NCBI GenBank assembly: GCA_032768795.1
Contig: CP136492.1
Location: 248,001-312,000, forward strand
Source of the DNA: Tremella fuciformis
Taxonomy: Eukaryota > Basidiomycota > Tremellomycetes > Tremellales > Tremellaceae
Reading direction: 5' to 3'
Length of the DNA: 64,000 nucleotides
Every line of letters begins with the position of its first letter. Positions within the stretch are counted from its first letter, which is position 1. Under the pieces are notes generated by a model that saw only the letters and a list, made by a program, of their open reading frames with translations, was not told the origin of the DNA and made no database searches. The position numbers were made by a program, and so were the translations under genes. This document shows positions 10,144 through 20,712 of the stretch, piece by piece.

Positions 10144-13100
10144 ATGGCTCTCATCGCCGCTCTGTCCCGCCTACCCGGCACCTCGTACTCGCACCCGATC
10201 TCAACCTCGATCCCTTCATCTTCTCGTCTCAACCCCTACTTACCACTCCCATCGGACGCAGCTGTGCTCTACACAGACTCGACCTACCTCCCCTCGCTTC
10301 CTGCGCCTTTCAAGGGCCTCGTACACGTCCTCTCGGCCACCTCTACCCAGCTTGCCGCAGGGCAGAAGGGTGTTGTCCTCATCTCTCGCTCGGCTCAGGA
10401 GGCATATGACCATGCCCTTCTCGGGCTGAGAATATCAGCTACCTCTCCCGTCTACCACTTTGTCAGCGCCGATGCTCAAGACGGCCAGATCACAGAGGCG
10501 CAGGAAGTGGACGACTGGCTCGCATCTCCAGCTTCGCCGATCCCAAATGGCGTCAACGGCCACGCCAATGGCGACGAGGCCAAGCCCTCTCCAGAGGATG
10601 AGCTGCTCAAGTCTTACGACTCGGCCTCTCTTGCCACTCTCAAATACACTCGCCGCCCTCAGCTCCCGTTCTCCCAGCCCACCGCATCGAGCTCCAAAGT
10701 CGTTCTCAACTTCCTCCCCACCCCTCTCGAAGGCGCTATCGATGTACGCCTCGCATCGCCGCTGGCAAAGGACAAGCTCAAGCGCGCTGTCGCATCCGCA
10801 GAAGAGGTCGTTGTTGTCGAGGGTGGAAGTGGAAAGTACGGTTCAGCTTGGGCATCTGCAGTAGACGCTCTGGATGGTGTCACGGTCCGATCGGTCCTAG
10901 TAGGACAAGGAGTGTCTTCACCAGACATCTCCTCTGCCATCGGATCGAGCTCTCCCATCAGCCGCCTTGGCAAGCCCCTCGCCCCCGTCTCCATCCCATC
11001 CAGCTCCATCGCCATCCCTGCACCTGAATCGACATATACCAACCTGCTCACATCTTCCCCCTCACCCCTGGACATCCTCAATGACCCATCTCAGCTGTCC
11101 GCCAGCGAGACAACATCGCCTTTGTACGCTTTCGGTAAAGCTGTTGCCCTTCGCCAAGAGCGCGCACGACTTGTGGAACTAGCAAAGAAGGTGGTCAAGG
11201 ACACTCACACCTCCCCTGCCGTGCATGCCGCCCTCAGCCAATGGCTTGTCGTACGGGACGAGGCTGGCGCATCGAAAGCCGGTCAGAAGGTGGCCGAGGC
11301 AATCGGCGCTGGCAAGGGAGACGAGGCTGAGATTGTGGCTCTTGGCGCTAAGGGACACTGGGAGAAGAAGTCACTGTGGATCGTCATCTCCAACTCGTGG
11401 TCACAAGATCTCGCTTCCTCGGGTCTCCATCACACCCTTGCATCCGGTCTCGACATCAATCTCCTCGTATACGAAACCGCCCCCTCGCCGTTCTCCCCTC
11501 ATGCCCCAGTATCGCAGAAGGAACGCAAGAAGGATCTCGCCCTCTATGCGCTGAACATGGGAGATGTTTACGTTGCCTCCGTTGCAGTCTATGCCGACTA
11601 CGCTGGTGTGATCAACGCCATGCGCGAAGCTGAGGCTTACTCCGGCCCTGGTCTCGTTCTCGCCTACCTACCCTGGGGAGAGAAAGAAGATGGTCAATCC
11701 ATTGGTGATGAGAAAGTCGGACCGCTCGAGCGATTGCGCGAAACCAAGCGCGCTGTATCAGGCGGATGGTGGCCGATGTTCCGCTGGAACCCGTTGTTGG
11801 CCGACGACAAGCGCTTCACACTCGACTCCTCTCACATCAAGAACGTCCTTGCCGACTTCCTCGACCGCCAATCTCACCTGTCCCAGCTCACTCTAACCCA
11901 CCCCAACATCGACCCCTCGATCACCTCTTCGGTTGGCACTGACCTTGTCAAGGCTCGAAAAGAGAAAGCACGAGCCGCCTACGACAAGCTTGTCAACTCG
12001 CTCGATGGACCTGGTCTTCTCGTCCTTGTCGCCTCTGACGGCGGGAATGCCGAGAAGGTCGCAAAGCGTCTTGTTGGCCGTGCCAAGATGCGTGGCGTCG
12101 GTGCCTCGCTCAAGGTGCTCGATGATGTCGCCTCTTCAGCTGTCGACACACTCAAAGCCGAGGCCAATGTGCTCATCATCACATCTACCGCTGGACAGGG
12201 AGAGTTCCCGCAAAACGGCCGCGAGTTCTGGAAGGCAATTGCCAAGCTCCCGAAAGCGGAAGAGGAGATCCAGACCAAAATCGCCGTCTTCGGTATGGGC
12301 GACTCCCACTACTGGCCCCGCCCAGAGGATGCTGGCTACTACAACAAGCCAGCACGAGATCTTCACCCCAAACTCCTCTCCCTTGGCTTCCCGGAGCTCA
12401 CTGAGTTGGGTCTTGGTGACGACTCGGACCCAGATGGATACCTAACAGGCTACAAGCCTTTCGAGGCAGGCCTGTGGCGGGCACTTGGTGTCGACTCGGT
12501 GGAAGTTGTCGAGGAGAAGGAGGAAGTCGTGGCCAACGAGCATATCAAGATTGCGTCAGACTACCTGCGAGGGACCATCATGGAGGGTCTGGAGGACAAG
12601 ACTACCGGTGGACTTGGTGCGAGCGACGGACAGCTGCTCAAGTTCCACGGAACGTATCAGCAGGTGAGCAGCTCACGAGCATGACTTGCATTGGAGCTGA
12701 TATCCAGGACGACCGCGATATCCGAGAGTCGCTCAAGGCGCAAGGTCTCGAGCCCGCGTATTCCTTCATGATCCGTGTGCGTCTACCCGGCGGTGTCTGC
12801 ACACCGGAACAGTGGTTGGGCATGGACCGAATTGCCGACGAGCGCGGCAACAGCACCTTTAAGCTCACTACACGTCAGACCTTCCAGTTCCACGGCATCG
12901 TCAAGCGCCACCTGCGAGCCGCCATGCAGGACATCAACAAATCCCTGCTTGATACTATTGCCGCCTGTGGCGATGTCAACCGAAACGTCCAATGTACCGT
13001 CAACCCCTCCATGTCGCCTTTGCACAAGGACGTGTACGAGTTCTCGAAAGGTCTCTCGGAGTATCTGCTCCCGAAGACCAACGCGTACCACGAGATCTGG

Positions 13101-14308
13101 CTCGGCAAGAAACAAGTGGCCGGCGACGCTGTCCAGGACTTTGAGCCCATGTACGGCCCAACATACCTACCGCGAAAGTTCAAGATGGCCGTTGCCATCC
13201 CTCCGGACAACGCCGTCGATGTCTTCACCAACGACGTTGGCTTCATCGCTATCGTCGAATCGGGCAAGATTGTCGGCTACAACGTCACCGCAGGCGGTGG
13301 CATGGGTGTGACCCATTCGAACAAGAAGACATACCCCCGTCTCGGCGATGTTCTCGGTTTCGTCCTTCCCGAAGACGGCAACAAGGTCGCCGAAGCCATC
13401 CTTCTCACTCAGCGAGACAACGGCAACCGTCAAGACCGTAAGAATGCCCGGCTGAAGTACACCATCGACCGACTGGGTCTCCCGACCTTCATTGCCGAGG
13501 TCGAGAAGCGGTTCGGCAAGTCCTTCCAGCCCGCCCGCCCCTTCACATTCGAGAACAACCTCGATAACTACGGCTGGGTCCAGGGCCACGATGGCAAGTG
13601 GCACTTCACAATGTTCATCGAGAACGGTCGTGTGGAGGACATCCCCTCGCGTCAGTTCAAGACGGGTCTTCGGGAGATCGCCAAGGTGCACAAGGGTGAC
13701 TTCCGCCTGACTGCCAACCAGCATCTCATCCTTGCCAACGTGCCGCCGGAGGATCTTGACGAGATGAAACGCCTGCTCGCCAAGTGGGGCCTGGACAACC
13801 TCACACACTCGGCCCTGCGTCTCAGCTCGAGCGCTTGCGTGTCATTCCCTACCTGTGGTCTCGCCATGGCCGAGAGCGAGCGCTATCTGCCTTTGCTTGT
13901 GGACAAGGTGGAGAAGATTTGCGAGGAGGCTGGTGCGGCCAGGGACAGTATCGTCATGCGAATGACAGGTTGCCCGAACGGTTGTGCCCGACCGTGGAAT
14001 GCTGAGATCGCTTTGGTCGGCAAGGCCCCCGGTACCTATATGGTAAGTCGTCGATCAGGTAGATCTCTGATTCAGTTGCTGATGTGCAGATGATGCTCGG
14101 AGGCTCGCACATCGGCAACCGATTGTCCAAGCCATTCAAAGAATCCGTCACCGAGCCTGAGATCCTCGCTACCCTCAAACCTCTCATCAAGCGATGGGCG
14201 ATTGAGAGGAACGACGGCGAGCACTTTGGTGACTGGGTCATACGGGCCGGCGTCATCAAAGCCACCACGCACGGCACAAACTTCTGGGCAGACTCGGCTG
14301 TGGCATAA
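10144..14308 (+). CDS. MET5: Sulfite reductase [NADPH] hemoprotein beta subunit
   Basis: Exons 10144-12663, 12708-14042 and 14090-14308, with phase-0 GT-AG introns of 44 and 47 nt; 1357 aa, close to the usual fungal length of about 1400. It catalyses six-electron reduction of sulfite to sulfide in sulfate assimilation, with the flavoprotein alpha subunit (MET10) in the cytosol. The N-terminal part resembles the transketolase/pyruvate-ferredoxin-oxidoreductase-like region of Met5. A flavodoxin-like domain starts near residue 620 ([48 protein letters not shown]). The siroheme/4Fe-4S hemoprotein half starts near 841 ([13 protein letters not shown]). The cluster ligands are intact: C-x5-C at about 1217/1223 (CVSFPTC) and C-x3-C at about 1262/1266 (GCPNGCAR). 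The start is the ATG at 10144; upstream in-frame sequence has no ATG. Confidence 0.95.
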
Positions 14309-14695
14309 TGTGAAGACAAGATACAATTGTACAAGTAGACGCAGTGGCTATCGTTTGTGTGAGGATTATAGGGCGTTGCATCATACATCTCTCAACTTGC
14401 TCGCAACATACATATATGCATTGTCCCTTTGGCTGAAAGAATGCTGGCGGGAGCTGCCCCGACTGCGTTGGAGGACCTGCATCGTACGAAGGCGTAGAAA
14501 GGTGAAACGATGCGCTTTGCCAACTTCAGTCAAAGGTGCGAGAGTGCTTCTTGGGAGAGAAGAATTGCTTCCTTTTTTGTCCACCACAGAGCTTGACGAC
14601 TGGCATAGTCCGCTCGGCTGTGCACCATCACTCAGCTGATAGACCCACCACTGGCACGCGTAGCCTTTCGTTCTCGCGCCGTCAATTCTTAAATC
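14309..14695. other. Intergenic, left border of the paralogue array
   Basis: The 387 nt between MET5 and the first array gene show no coding signal. They must hold the MET5 terminator and the promoter of the next gene. Confidence 0.5.
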
Positions 14696-15523
14696 ATGGC
14701 CCTGGTCAGGAGCTCTAGCATCTCGCGTCGCCCCTCTGTGAGCCGCTTGACCCGCGAGCTTGAACGGACTCACATAAGCGAGCGTGATCTTGTACCGGTG
14801 ACCCGTGGATACACCCGCGAGAATATACGAAGGGCCGAACGATCCAGCTCGAGGGGCCGCCGCCGGCCTCATCAGCACATTCACCGCACTGTCCACCGGT
14901 ACCCCTCGCGCAGCAGGCCCTCATATCGCCGCCGACATCGCAGTGCCTCACCCTCCTATTGGGAGACGGTGACCACTGTCCGTGCGCGTTCAAGAACCCC
15001 GCGACCGTCTCGCTCGCTGCACAGGCTAACAGGAACCCTGTACATCCATCTCCAGCGGGCACAACAGCCAGCAGGCCTGATGAGGGTCCTGACATCATTG
15101 GCGCCATTCATGAGCTATTCCCGATCGGAATATCGTGACGCTGGTCAACTCGCCTTGTACGTCGAGATGCGGCTCAACCATATCTGCAACACCTGCTATC
15201 AACTGAGCACTACCGAGACGAACGCAGTAACCGCTCGCGAGCGCGAACAACAAATCCGCCGAATGCCATCGGAGACTCGAAAAGAAACTTTCAGCAGGGT
15301 GTACGAGTTTCTATCGGAGACCTTTAAGGGACTGACACAGGCGATCACCCGCGAGGAGAACTGTCCCCCAGTCTGGCTTGATGAGAGGCAAATACAGCCA
15401 GTGATAGTCAGCGGCTGGGAGCTGGAAGATGGGATCTTTTTTGAGAGAAGGTATACCGAGCTCGGGGCGGTGATGAGGGACGAGGCAGATTGGCAGCGTT
15501 ACCTTGAGGGGGAGCGATACTGA
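14696..15523 (+). CDS. Array family subgroup A, Arg/Ser-rich head (A1)
   Basis: 275 aa, no intron. Residues 1-110 are strongly basic with many RS/SR/RR pairs and are probably disordered and nuclear or RNA-binding in character. The C-terminal module has GTLYIHLQRA (about 113-122), GQLALYVEMRLNHICNTC (150-167), a helix RVYEFLSETFKGLTQAITRE, then NCPP at about 222. A2 and A3 share the order YIHL, LALY...L, (I)..C..C and CP. No signal peptide, membrane segment or known domain. Function unknown. It is the first gene after MET5 and shares strand with the next eight. Confidence 0.7.
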   Translation: MALVRSSSISRRPSVSRLTRELERTHISERDLVPVTRGYTRENIRRAERSSSRGRRRPHQHIHRTVHRYPSRSRPSYRRRHRSASPSYWETVTTVRARSRTPRPSRSLHRLTGTLYIHLQRAQQPAGLMRVLTSLAPFMSYSRSEYRDAGQLALYVEMRLNHICNTCYQLSTTETNAVTAREREQQIRRMPSETRKETFSRVYEFLSETFKGLTQAITREENCPPVWLDERQIQPVIVSGWELEDGIFFERRYTELGAVMRDEADWQRYLEGERY

Positions 15524-16135
15524 TATCTACCGCTGGGAAGCGAATAATGGTGTCGACTCTGACACTTTTACTATTGAGGAATAATCGCTCTGGACGCTGT
15601 GCTGTTCTCATATATGTCGCCATTCCGCGAACAATTCTGCATAGTAAATGGCAAGGGTTGTTGTCCTGGTTTCCTGGGGCGGCAAGTCCCATACTGTTCA
15701 TTTGCAACAAGCAGGCGAGGATAACCCAGTGTTTCGAATCTGCTGCGATCCATCCTCAAACACTGCCTAGGAATCTCGCACTGTCCACGTCTCCTGACAG
15801 TGCCTTCTCGGCGTCACAATCTCCTCTTTGGCACCTCCTTCTCTGCCCATTCGCGCTTCGTCCTTTGCCCCTTCCCCCTGCTCTCTGCTTAGTCGTCCCA
15901 TTCTGCGTAGAAGTAGCATATCTTGTGAAACACCAAGCGGGAGACTGCCTTCTCAAACACCTTTTATAGTGCGGGCTTCTTGAGGTCAGCTTAGAACCAG
16001 CTGCGAAGCTGTGTTTCAAACTCTCATAAAATCAGCCGAGCTCGCCCACCCTCCGCCTCTTTACTCATCTTCTTGTCATCGCGCCGAGGCCCCGTCTGAT
16101 AGAATCCTATTTATCTCCCAAGGCTGTGTCGCACC
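15524..16135. other. Intergenic, no gene seen
   Basis: No convincing ORF. A pyrimidine-rich stretch at about 15.8-15.9 kb lies in the middle, and C/T-rich leader sequence precedes the ATG at 16136. Confidence 0.4.
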
Positions 16136-16972
16136 ATGGAAACTCGATATTATTCTGATGACCCTTCCCGGCCCCGGAGTCTACCTCGTCGGCATTCTTT
16201 TACTGACCGCAGACGGACGGATGCCCGCGCACCTCGAATGCAGACGCATGTCCCGTCCCAGTCATACGATGTTTCGCGACCTACCGTTGTTCACGACCCA
16301 TCACAAGCCTTAGTGCTGAGGCCTCGTTCGCGGTCTCACCACCACCCAACTTACGACCACCCGACGCCGAGCCGAGAATCCCGGCCAGTCGCCGCCGCCT
16401 CGCCTCGCAGCAGACGTACGTCGCGGAGCAGGTCTCGCCGTCGACGGCACGAAGCCGGGACATGCAATATTTACATTCACCTCGCGAGAAGCGGCCGCGA
16501 CCCGGTGATGATGACGGTCAAGGACGTGTCCGTGGGCGTGACCGAGGAGCGCCTGCATCAGGACGATCGAGATCTTCGTGACAGCCTCGCGCTTTACTTG
16601 AAAAGTGAGCTGGAGAATACTTGCATCGATTGTTGGGATTACGGGACGCGCAACCCTCTCCCGAACACCGACGCAGGGTCGTCGTCGAGGGCGGCTCCTG
16701 ACGCTGTATATGCGGGAGTGTACAATCTGATTCGGGATACGATCAATCTTATAGCAGAGTCCATCACGCGAACGAGAGGTTGCCCTGAGCTACCGGGCTA
16801 TCAAGTCAAGATTGACACTAGCATTGACACGGATTACTCCACTCAAGCCGGTAATTTCTGGGCTGCTCGTTCTCGGGAGCTGGCTGCTCTCTTCAACGGA
16901 TTTGATAAAGACTCGAAACGAGAGGTCCGCCGCCCAACGACCCAGCCCGCGGGATACTACTCTGACCGATAG
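16136..16972 (+). CDS. Array family subgroup A, Arg/Ser-rich head (A2)
   Basis: 278 aa, no intron. It has the same layout as A1: a basic Ser/Arg/His-rich head (to about residue 105, with RSRRTSRSRSRRRRHE), then NIYIHLARSG (111-120), LALYLKSELENTCIDC (about 145-162), a helix VYNLIRDTINLIAESITRTR, GCPELPG and a closing FWAARSRELAALF helix. The modules of A1 and A2 align without large gaps while the heads share only composition, so the head evolves fastest. Function unknown. Possible roles such as nucleic-acid binding rest only on the basic head. Confidence 0.7.
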   Translation: METRYYSDDPSRPRSLPRRHSFTDRRRTDARAPRMQTHVPSQSYDVSRPTVVHDPSQALVLRPRSRSHHHPTYDHPTPSRESRPVAAASPRSRRTSRSRSRRRRHEAGTCNIYIHLARSGRDPVMMTVKDVSVGVTEERLHQDDRDLRDSLALYLKSELENTCIDCWDYGTRNPLPNTDAGSSSRAAPDAVYAGVYNLIRDTINLIAESITRTRGCPELPGYQVKIDTSIDTDYSTQAGNFWAARSRELAALFNGFDKDSKREVRRPTTQPAGYYSDR

Positions 16973-17544
16973 CGGCACTTGCGTAGTATAGTCCTACCGC
17001 CCTTGTAGATTCACGCATCTGCAGCTTGACGCTGTCACATTACTTGCTCTTTCATTGAATGATGGATGCTTTTTCTTCATGATTCACAGCGCGTGTCGCC
17101 TGTGCGGATATCCGCAGGGTAAAGGTCGTATGTCCTCGCAAACGCGTTTGACGGCCCGGGCCGGTTCGCGAAGATGAGGTCTTGGCCTGTGATATAGAAC
17201 CTCGTTTTCGTTACCAAGTGGAAGCGGCAGATGCACGCCATGCACAAAAAGCACGCGATCCAGCGCAGAATCTCTCATATGGATGGCGGAGCTCAGGCAG
17301 ACAACAATCGGGTGGAGATCGCCACACGGAGCATGAAATAACAATGAGATGTTTCATCCACCTTTCAAGCTGCGTTCTGGCCATTCAGGCTACGCCTGCC
17401 AGTGAGACCGTGCCCCAACCAATATGAGCCTCATGTCAATCCGATTGGTAAGACATACTTGCAAGTCTCTGCAGGTCCTATCATTCTTACTGCATACTCT
17501 CTCAAGCCGGGCCGAGTTTCTCTCACGAATCTTCCAAAGAAAAC
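16973..17544. other. Intergenic, possible 5' exon of A3
   Basis: No gene could be supported. At about 17424-17450 an ATG is followed by GTAAGACA and then a CAG, so the next gene could have a short upstream exon, but no frame is clearly coding. Confidence 0.3.
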
Positions 17545-18240
17545 ATGTGGGGAAACAGAAACAGACAAGTTGTCATCCAGCCGTCTCGACGAGACCGAAG
17601 ACCACATCACCGGCAGGCCAGTCCGGTTTCTGAAAGACGTGACACAGCTACCGAGGTCACGGTGTCGGCCGCTTGCGGGCAAGATGCGAGCTCGCAGAAC
17701 CGGGGATACGCGCGTGGATTGACTGACAAAGCCGAGCAATACCAGTCTGATAATGGGGTTGACGAAGTACAGGAACTCAGTCTACAAGCGCTTGATGCGG
17801 CAATGGCCTCGACACTGCTAAGCTATGAACCTCGCGGAGACACGTATGTCCCGCCCGGTAGCATGGCCTTCAAAGAGCAGTCAGCCATCACTTGGTGGGA
17901 TGGTCAGCTATACATTCATCTGACGCCGCACGCCGCATTTACCAGAGACGGCATACAGGCTAGGGTCTCGGTCGCGCCTCCTTCTGGCGGCCTCGATCGC
18001 TGGACTTCTGCTGGCCAGCTCGCCGTCTTTCTCGAGAACAGGCTGAATGATCCTGGCTCTGCATTATCCAAATGGTCTGCCACTGCCGAACCAACCAGAA
18101 TGCGTCCGAATGACTGCGTGGCGGGAGAGTTGTCAGGCCTGGTGACGGATGAGGTCATCCGCATCATGAAGGAGGAGAGTTGTCCCAGTATTCCCATTCA
18201 TCAATTACACATCCGCACCCGCCTCGAAGCTCAGCCTTAG
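17545..18240 (+). CDS. Array family subgroup A (A3)
   Basis: 231 aa from the ATG at 17545. A shorter basic head (RRDRRPHHRQ) is followed by the subgroup A module: GQLYIHLTPHAAF, ARVSVAPPSGG, RWTSAGQLAVFLENRLND, then AGELSGLVTDEVIRIMKEES and CPSIPIHQLHIRTRL. Compared with A1/A2 the middle C-x2-C is missing and the closing aromatic helix is absent, so the gene may be truncated at its 3' end. Decayed copies of exactly this type occur at 20.1-20.4 kb. A 5' exon further upstream is possible. Confidence 0.65.
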   Translation: MWGNRNRQVVIQPSRRDRRPHHRQASPVSERRDTATEVTVSAACGQDASSQNRGYARGLTDKAEQYQSDNGVDEVQELSLQALDAAMASTLLSYEPRGDTYVPPGSMAFKEQSAITWWDGQLYIHLTPHAAFTRDGIQARVSVAPPSGGLDRWTSAGQLAVFLENRLNDPGSALSKWSATAEPTRMRPNDCVAGELSGLVTDEVIRIMKEESCPSIPIHQLHIRTRLEAQP

Positions 18241-18828
18241 CCGATCCGTCGATCGACCAGCTGTATTGACGTAGAATGCGGGGGTTTCCATTTCGTCAAG
18301 GGAGGAGGGAGGAGAAGGGGGGGGGGGGGGGGGGAGGGGGGTAAGCGGCACTGGGGTGCAGCCAGTGAATGAATGCTTTCTTGCTGGTCGTTGTCATCGA
18401 AGCTGATGTAACCGTAAGTGCTCTTATTACCAAGCTTTTACGCATGGCCCCGAGAGCCTCAAATGAAGGAACCCGTTCGATCGCTATGTATCACCGACAG
18501 CTCACGGAGCTGCGCCGTGACGATGTGCCCTTCGATACGATACATGCCCGAACAGGCTTAGGGTGTCTGCAGTCATCACAAGGGAGTTCATACCTGCCTT
18601 CTTCCCTTCCATTGTGACAGTTTAGCTTTACGTTTGGCTAAAAGTTTGAGGCGGCAAGAGAAGGTCACAAAGGTCTACCGTAGGCTTCAAAAGAGGCTTG
18701 CCTCGCTGGGGTCAGCTCTAAGGCTATTTAGGTCAAACTCTACATTCCCCACTCTTCCCCTCCCTCTGTGTCTGCATATTATACCGATAGAGAAGGGAAA
18801 AGAACTCTTCGCTTCTCATCCTGGCGGT
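18241..18828. other. Intergenic with an 18-nt G run
   Basis: A purine-rich tract at 18300-18340 contains an uninterrupted run of 18 G (18317-18334) followed by further G runs, likely length-variable and able to form G-quadruplexes. No convincing gene in the remaining sequence. Confidence 0.6.
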
Positions 18829-19539
18829 ATGCTTCGAACAAAGCGTACTTCCAACATTGACGACACTTCGGAAAGTGCAGGAGGGACTTCCTCAAAATCA
18901 CAGGCGAAGCGGCGAAAGTCATGGAGGCTGACCGGTGCCGATCAGAACACCACAGACCATATGTCCCTCACCATAGATACCACGGCCAGAGAGGAGGCAG
19001 AAAACGACAGTACCACTCCTACTACCAGCTGGGCTATGATGGAAGATCTGACAGGAGATCGGACTCCGACTGGACGGCCTGCCAGCCCTGTACATTCACA
19101 AACGGATGGTGAGAATGGGGATATCGAATCTGGACCCGACTTTGAGTCTGCTGCCGACTCTGAGGCTGCAGCCGACTTTGAGGCTGATGCTGTCGGCCTT
19201 CATTTTGTTTTGAATGGAACTTTCGAGGAAGGTTTGCGCGCATCACTCACATTCTCTCCAGCCGATCGAATTCCAAGCGGCATCAAATCTAGAATAGAAG
19301 AACGGATCGCCACCGTGTGCGCAAAGTGTTCCAGCTACGAAGGTGAAGACAGAGACGACCTGAAGAACCCTTGGGAGGAAATTACAACTCGTCTAGGGAA
19401 TACCTGCATAGATGTCCTTGTTGATGAAGACGCCAGTGAGATAGAGCTTGAATGTTCATTCGAAGCCGGTAACGTCTTTGATGGCAATTTCAGCTTGTGG
19501 GCGGCATCAGCCCTTGCTGTTGCGGCCGACGCATTCTGA
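18829..19539 (+). CDS. Array family subgroup B (B1)
   Basis: 236 aa, no intron. The ATG at 18829 is chosen because it aligns with the start of B2: both begin with a K-R-T-S motif followed by D-TS-SA and QxKRxKS. The head continues with an acidic, Ser/Thr-rich middle containing QTDGENGDIES and (A/F)DSEAAADFEAD repeats. The C-terminal module has LHFVLNGTFEEGLRASL, a helix ending IATVCAKCSSY, NPWEEITTRLGNTC, then IELECSF and a last segment VFDGNFSLWAASAL. The C-x2-C, NPW and FDxxxxxW positions recur in B2. Unknown function; the basic KRRK patch near residue 30 could be a nuclear signal. Confidence 0.7.
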   Translation: MLRTKRTSNIDDTSESAGGTSSKSQAKRRKSWRLTGADQNTTDHMSLTIDTTAREEAENDSTTPTTSWAMMEDLTGDRTPTGRPASPVHSQTDGENGDIESGPDFESAADSEAAADFEADAVGLHFVLNGTFEEGLRASLTFSPADRIPSGIKSRIEERIATVCAKCSSYEGEDRDDLKNPWEEITTRLGNTCIDVLVDEDASEIELECSFEAGNVFDGNFSLWAASALAVAADAF

Positions 19540-19620
19540 TCAGGTCGTCAGGACGTGATTCTTTGTTGGAACTTTCTCGTATTTACACTGTTTGAGCTCG
19601 GCGCTTGCTCCTTTCGAGCT

Positions 19621-19668
19621 ACGCTTCTTTTGAGCTACGCTTCTTTTGAGGTGCGCTTCTTTTGAGCT
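19621..19668 (+). repeat. 16-bp tandem repeat, three units
   Basis: Three consecutive units of the type ACGCTTCTTTTGAGCT (19621, 19637, 19653) with one or two changes each; a degenerate fourth unit follows. It lies just past the stop codon of B1. Confidence 0.8.
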
Positions 19669-19955
19669 GCGCATTCTCTCTGTTTGAGCTGTGACGTTTC
19701 CTGGAAGCATCTCGCAGACCCCAGATGCATCTGATTCCCTTTTCACACTGCTAGCTTATAGCTCCTCAGAGCGTCATCTCCAGCTGGTCAACTGTCTGGG
19801 GACGCTACCGATACTAAGATGGGCGAAGTTTCACTGGCTGGTTGACGTGTGCCTCACTAAACCACGCAGCGGTGGATATTTGAGTGCGGAGACCGTCCAT
19901 CACGCAAAATTGCAGGATCTAACGCCGCCTGCGAAGTAGTCTCTGCATTGACCGT

Positions 19956-20612
19956 GTGCTGCATAAATGGTCGTTGAAAGCCATTGCAGCCGGTGCTGGA
20001 CCTGGCAGAGGAGCGAGCTCAGAGGACGCAATGTCGCCATTTCTGGGCGGGCCTACTGGCCTCATTCTCGTCAAGCGAGTGTGCACAAGGCGCCCTGGTC
20101 TGCCCAGGTGTGCCAAGGCCAAAACTGACCTGGCCACCGAGTTTTCAGAACTAATGACGGCAGAGGTGCCAGACCTCATAAGCAACGCCGACTGTCCCAG
20201 CAGTCCAAGTTGGACAGCCCGGTCTAGACTAGGGATATCACCAGGCTGGCCACGTCACCGTCCGCAGAATACCTGGATTCAGCTAGATCAGCTAGCAGCA
20301 GCCAGTGTTAGCTCTCAGCGATGTCTATGCATATTCCCATCTTCGCTCGTCATCGCCAGTGTTCGACCCCCGAGTGATGCAACCAGGTGGTCGTTCGTCT
20401 CACGAAGCCTCCATATACGTTGCGGAATAGCTCAAAAAGTGGACCCTCTCCAGACCCTGTGGTGGCCGTCGTTGGCATTGACAGGAGTAGGTGTCTGCAG
20501 TGCTGGCGCCGCAAACACTCGTATTGGCTCCTTCCCAAGTGCACAAGCGTTTGATGCGCGGTCAAATCTGTCAAGACCAAGTCACAGACATCCATTGTAT
20601 TCCTTCCGTTGA
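19956..20612 (+). pseudogene. Relics of subgroup A genes
   Basis: The frame is open for about 218 codons, but its parts match A3 in the wrong order. EFSELMTAEVPDLISNADCP (about 20140-20200) corresponds to the ELSGLVTDEVIRIMKEESCP end of A3. Further downstream, LCIFPSS and ASVRPPSDATRWSFVSRSL (about 20310-20400) correspond to the YIHL and SVAPPSGG...RWTSAGQL parts. C-terminal before N-terminal suggests the remains of two tandem copies rather than one gene. No ATG suits a functional start and the intervening sequence is not family-like. Sequence 19669-19955 shows nothing clear. Confidence 0.5.
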
Positions 20613-20712
20613 GCTAATCTCTGAGGCTAGAAAGTGTTGACCTTGACCCCGCTTCAAGGCTCCATCTTGGGCTGACTACACTCCACACGCATACATACCA
20701 AAGCGGGGCGGT

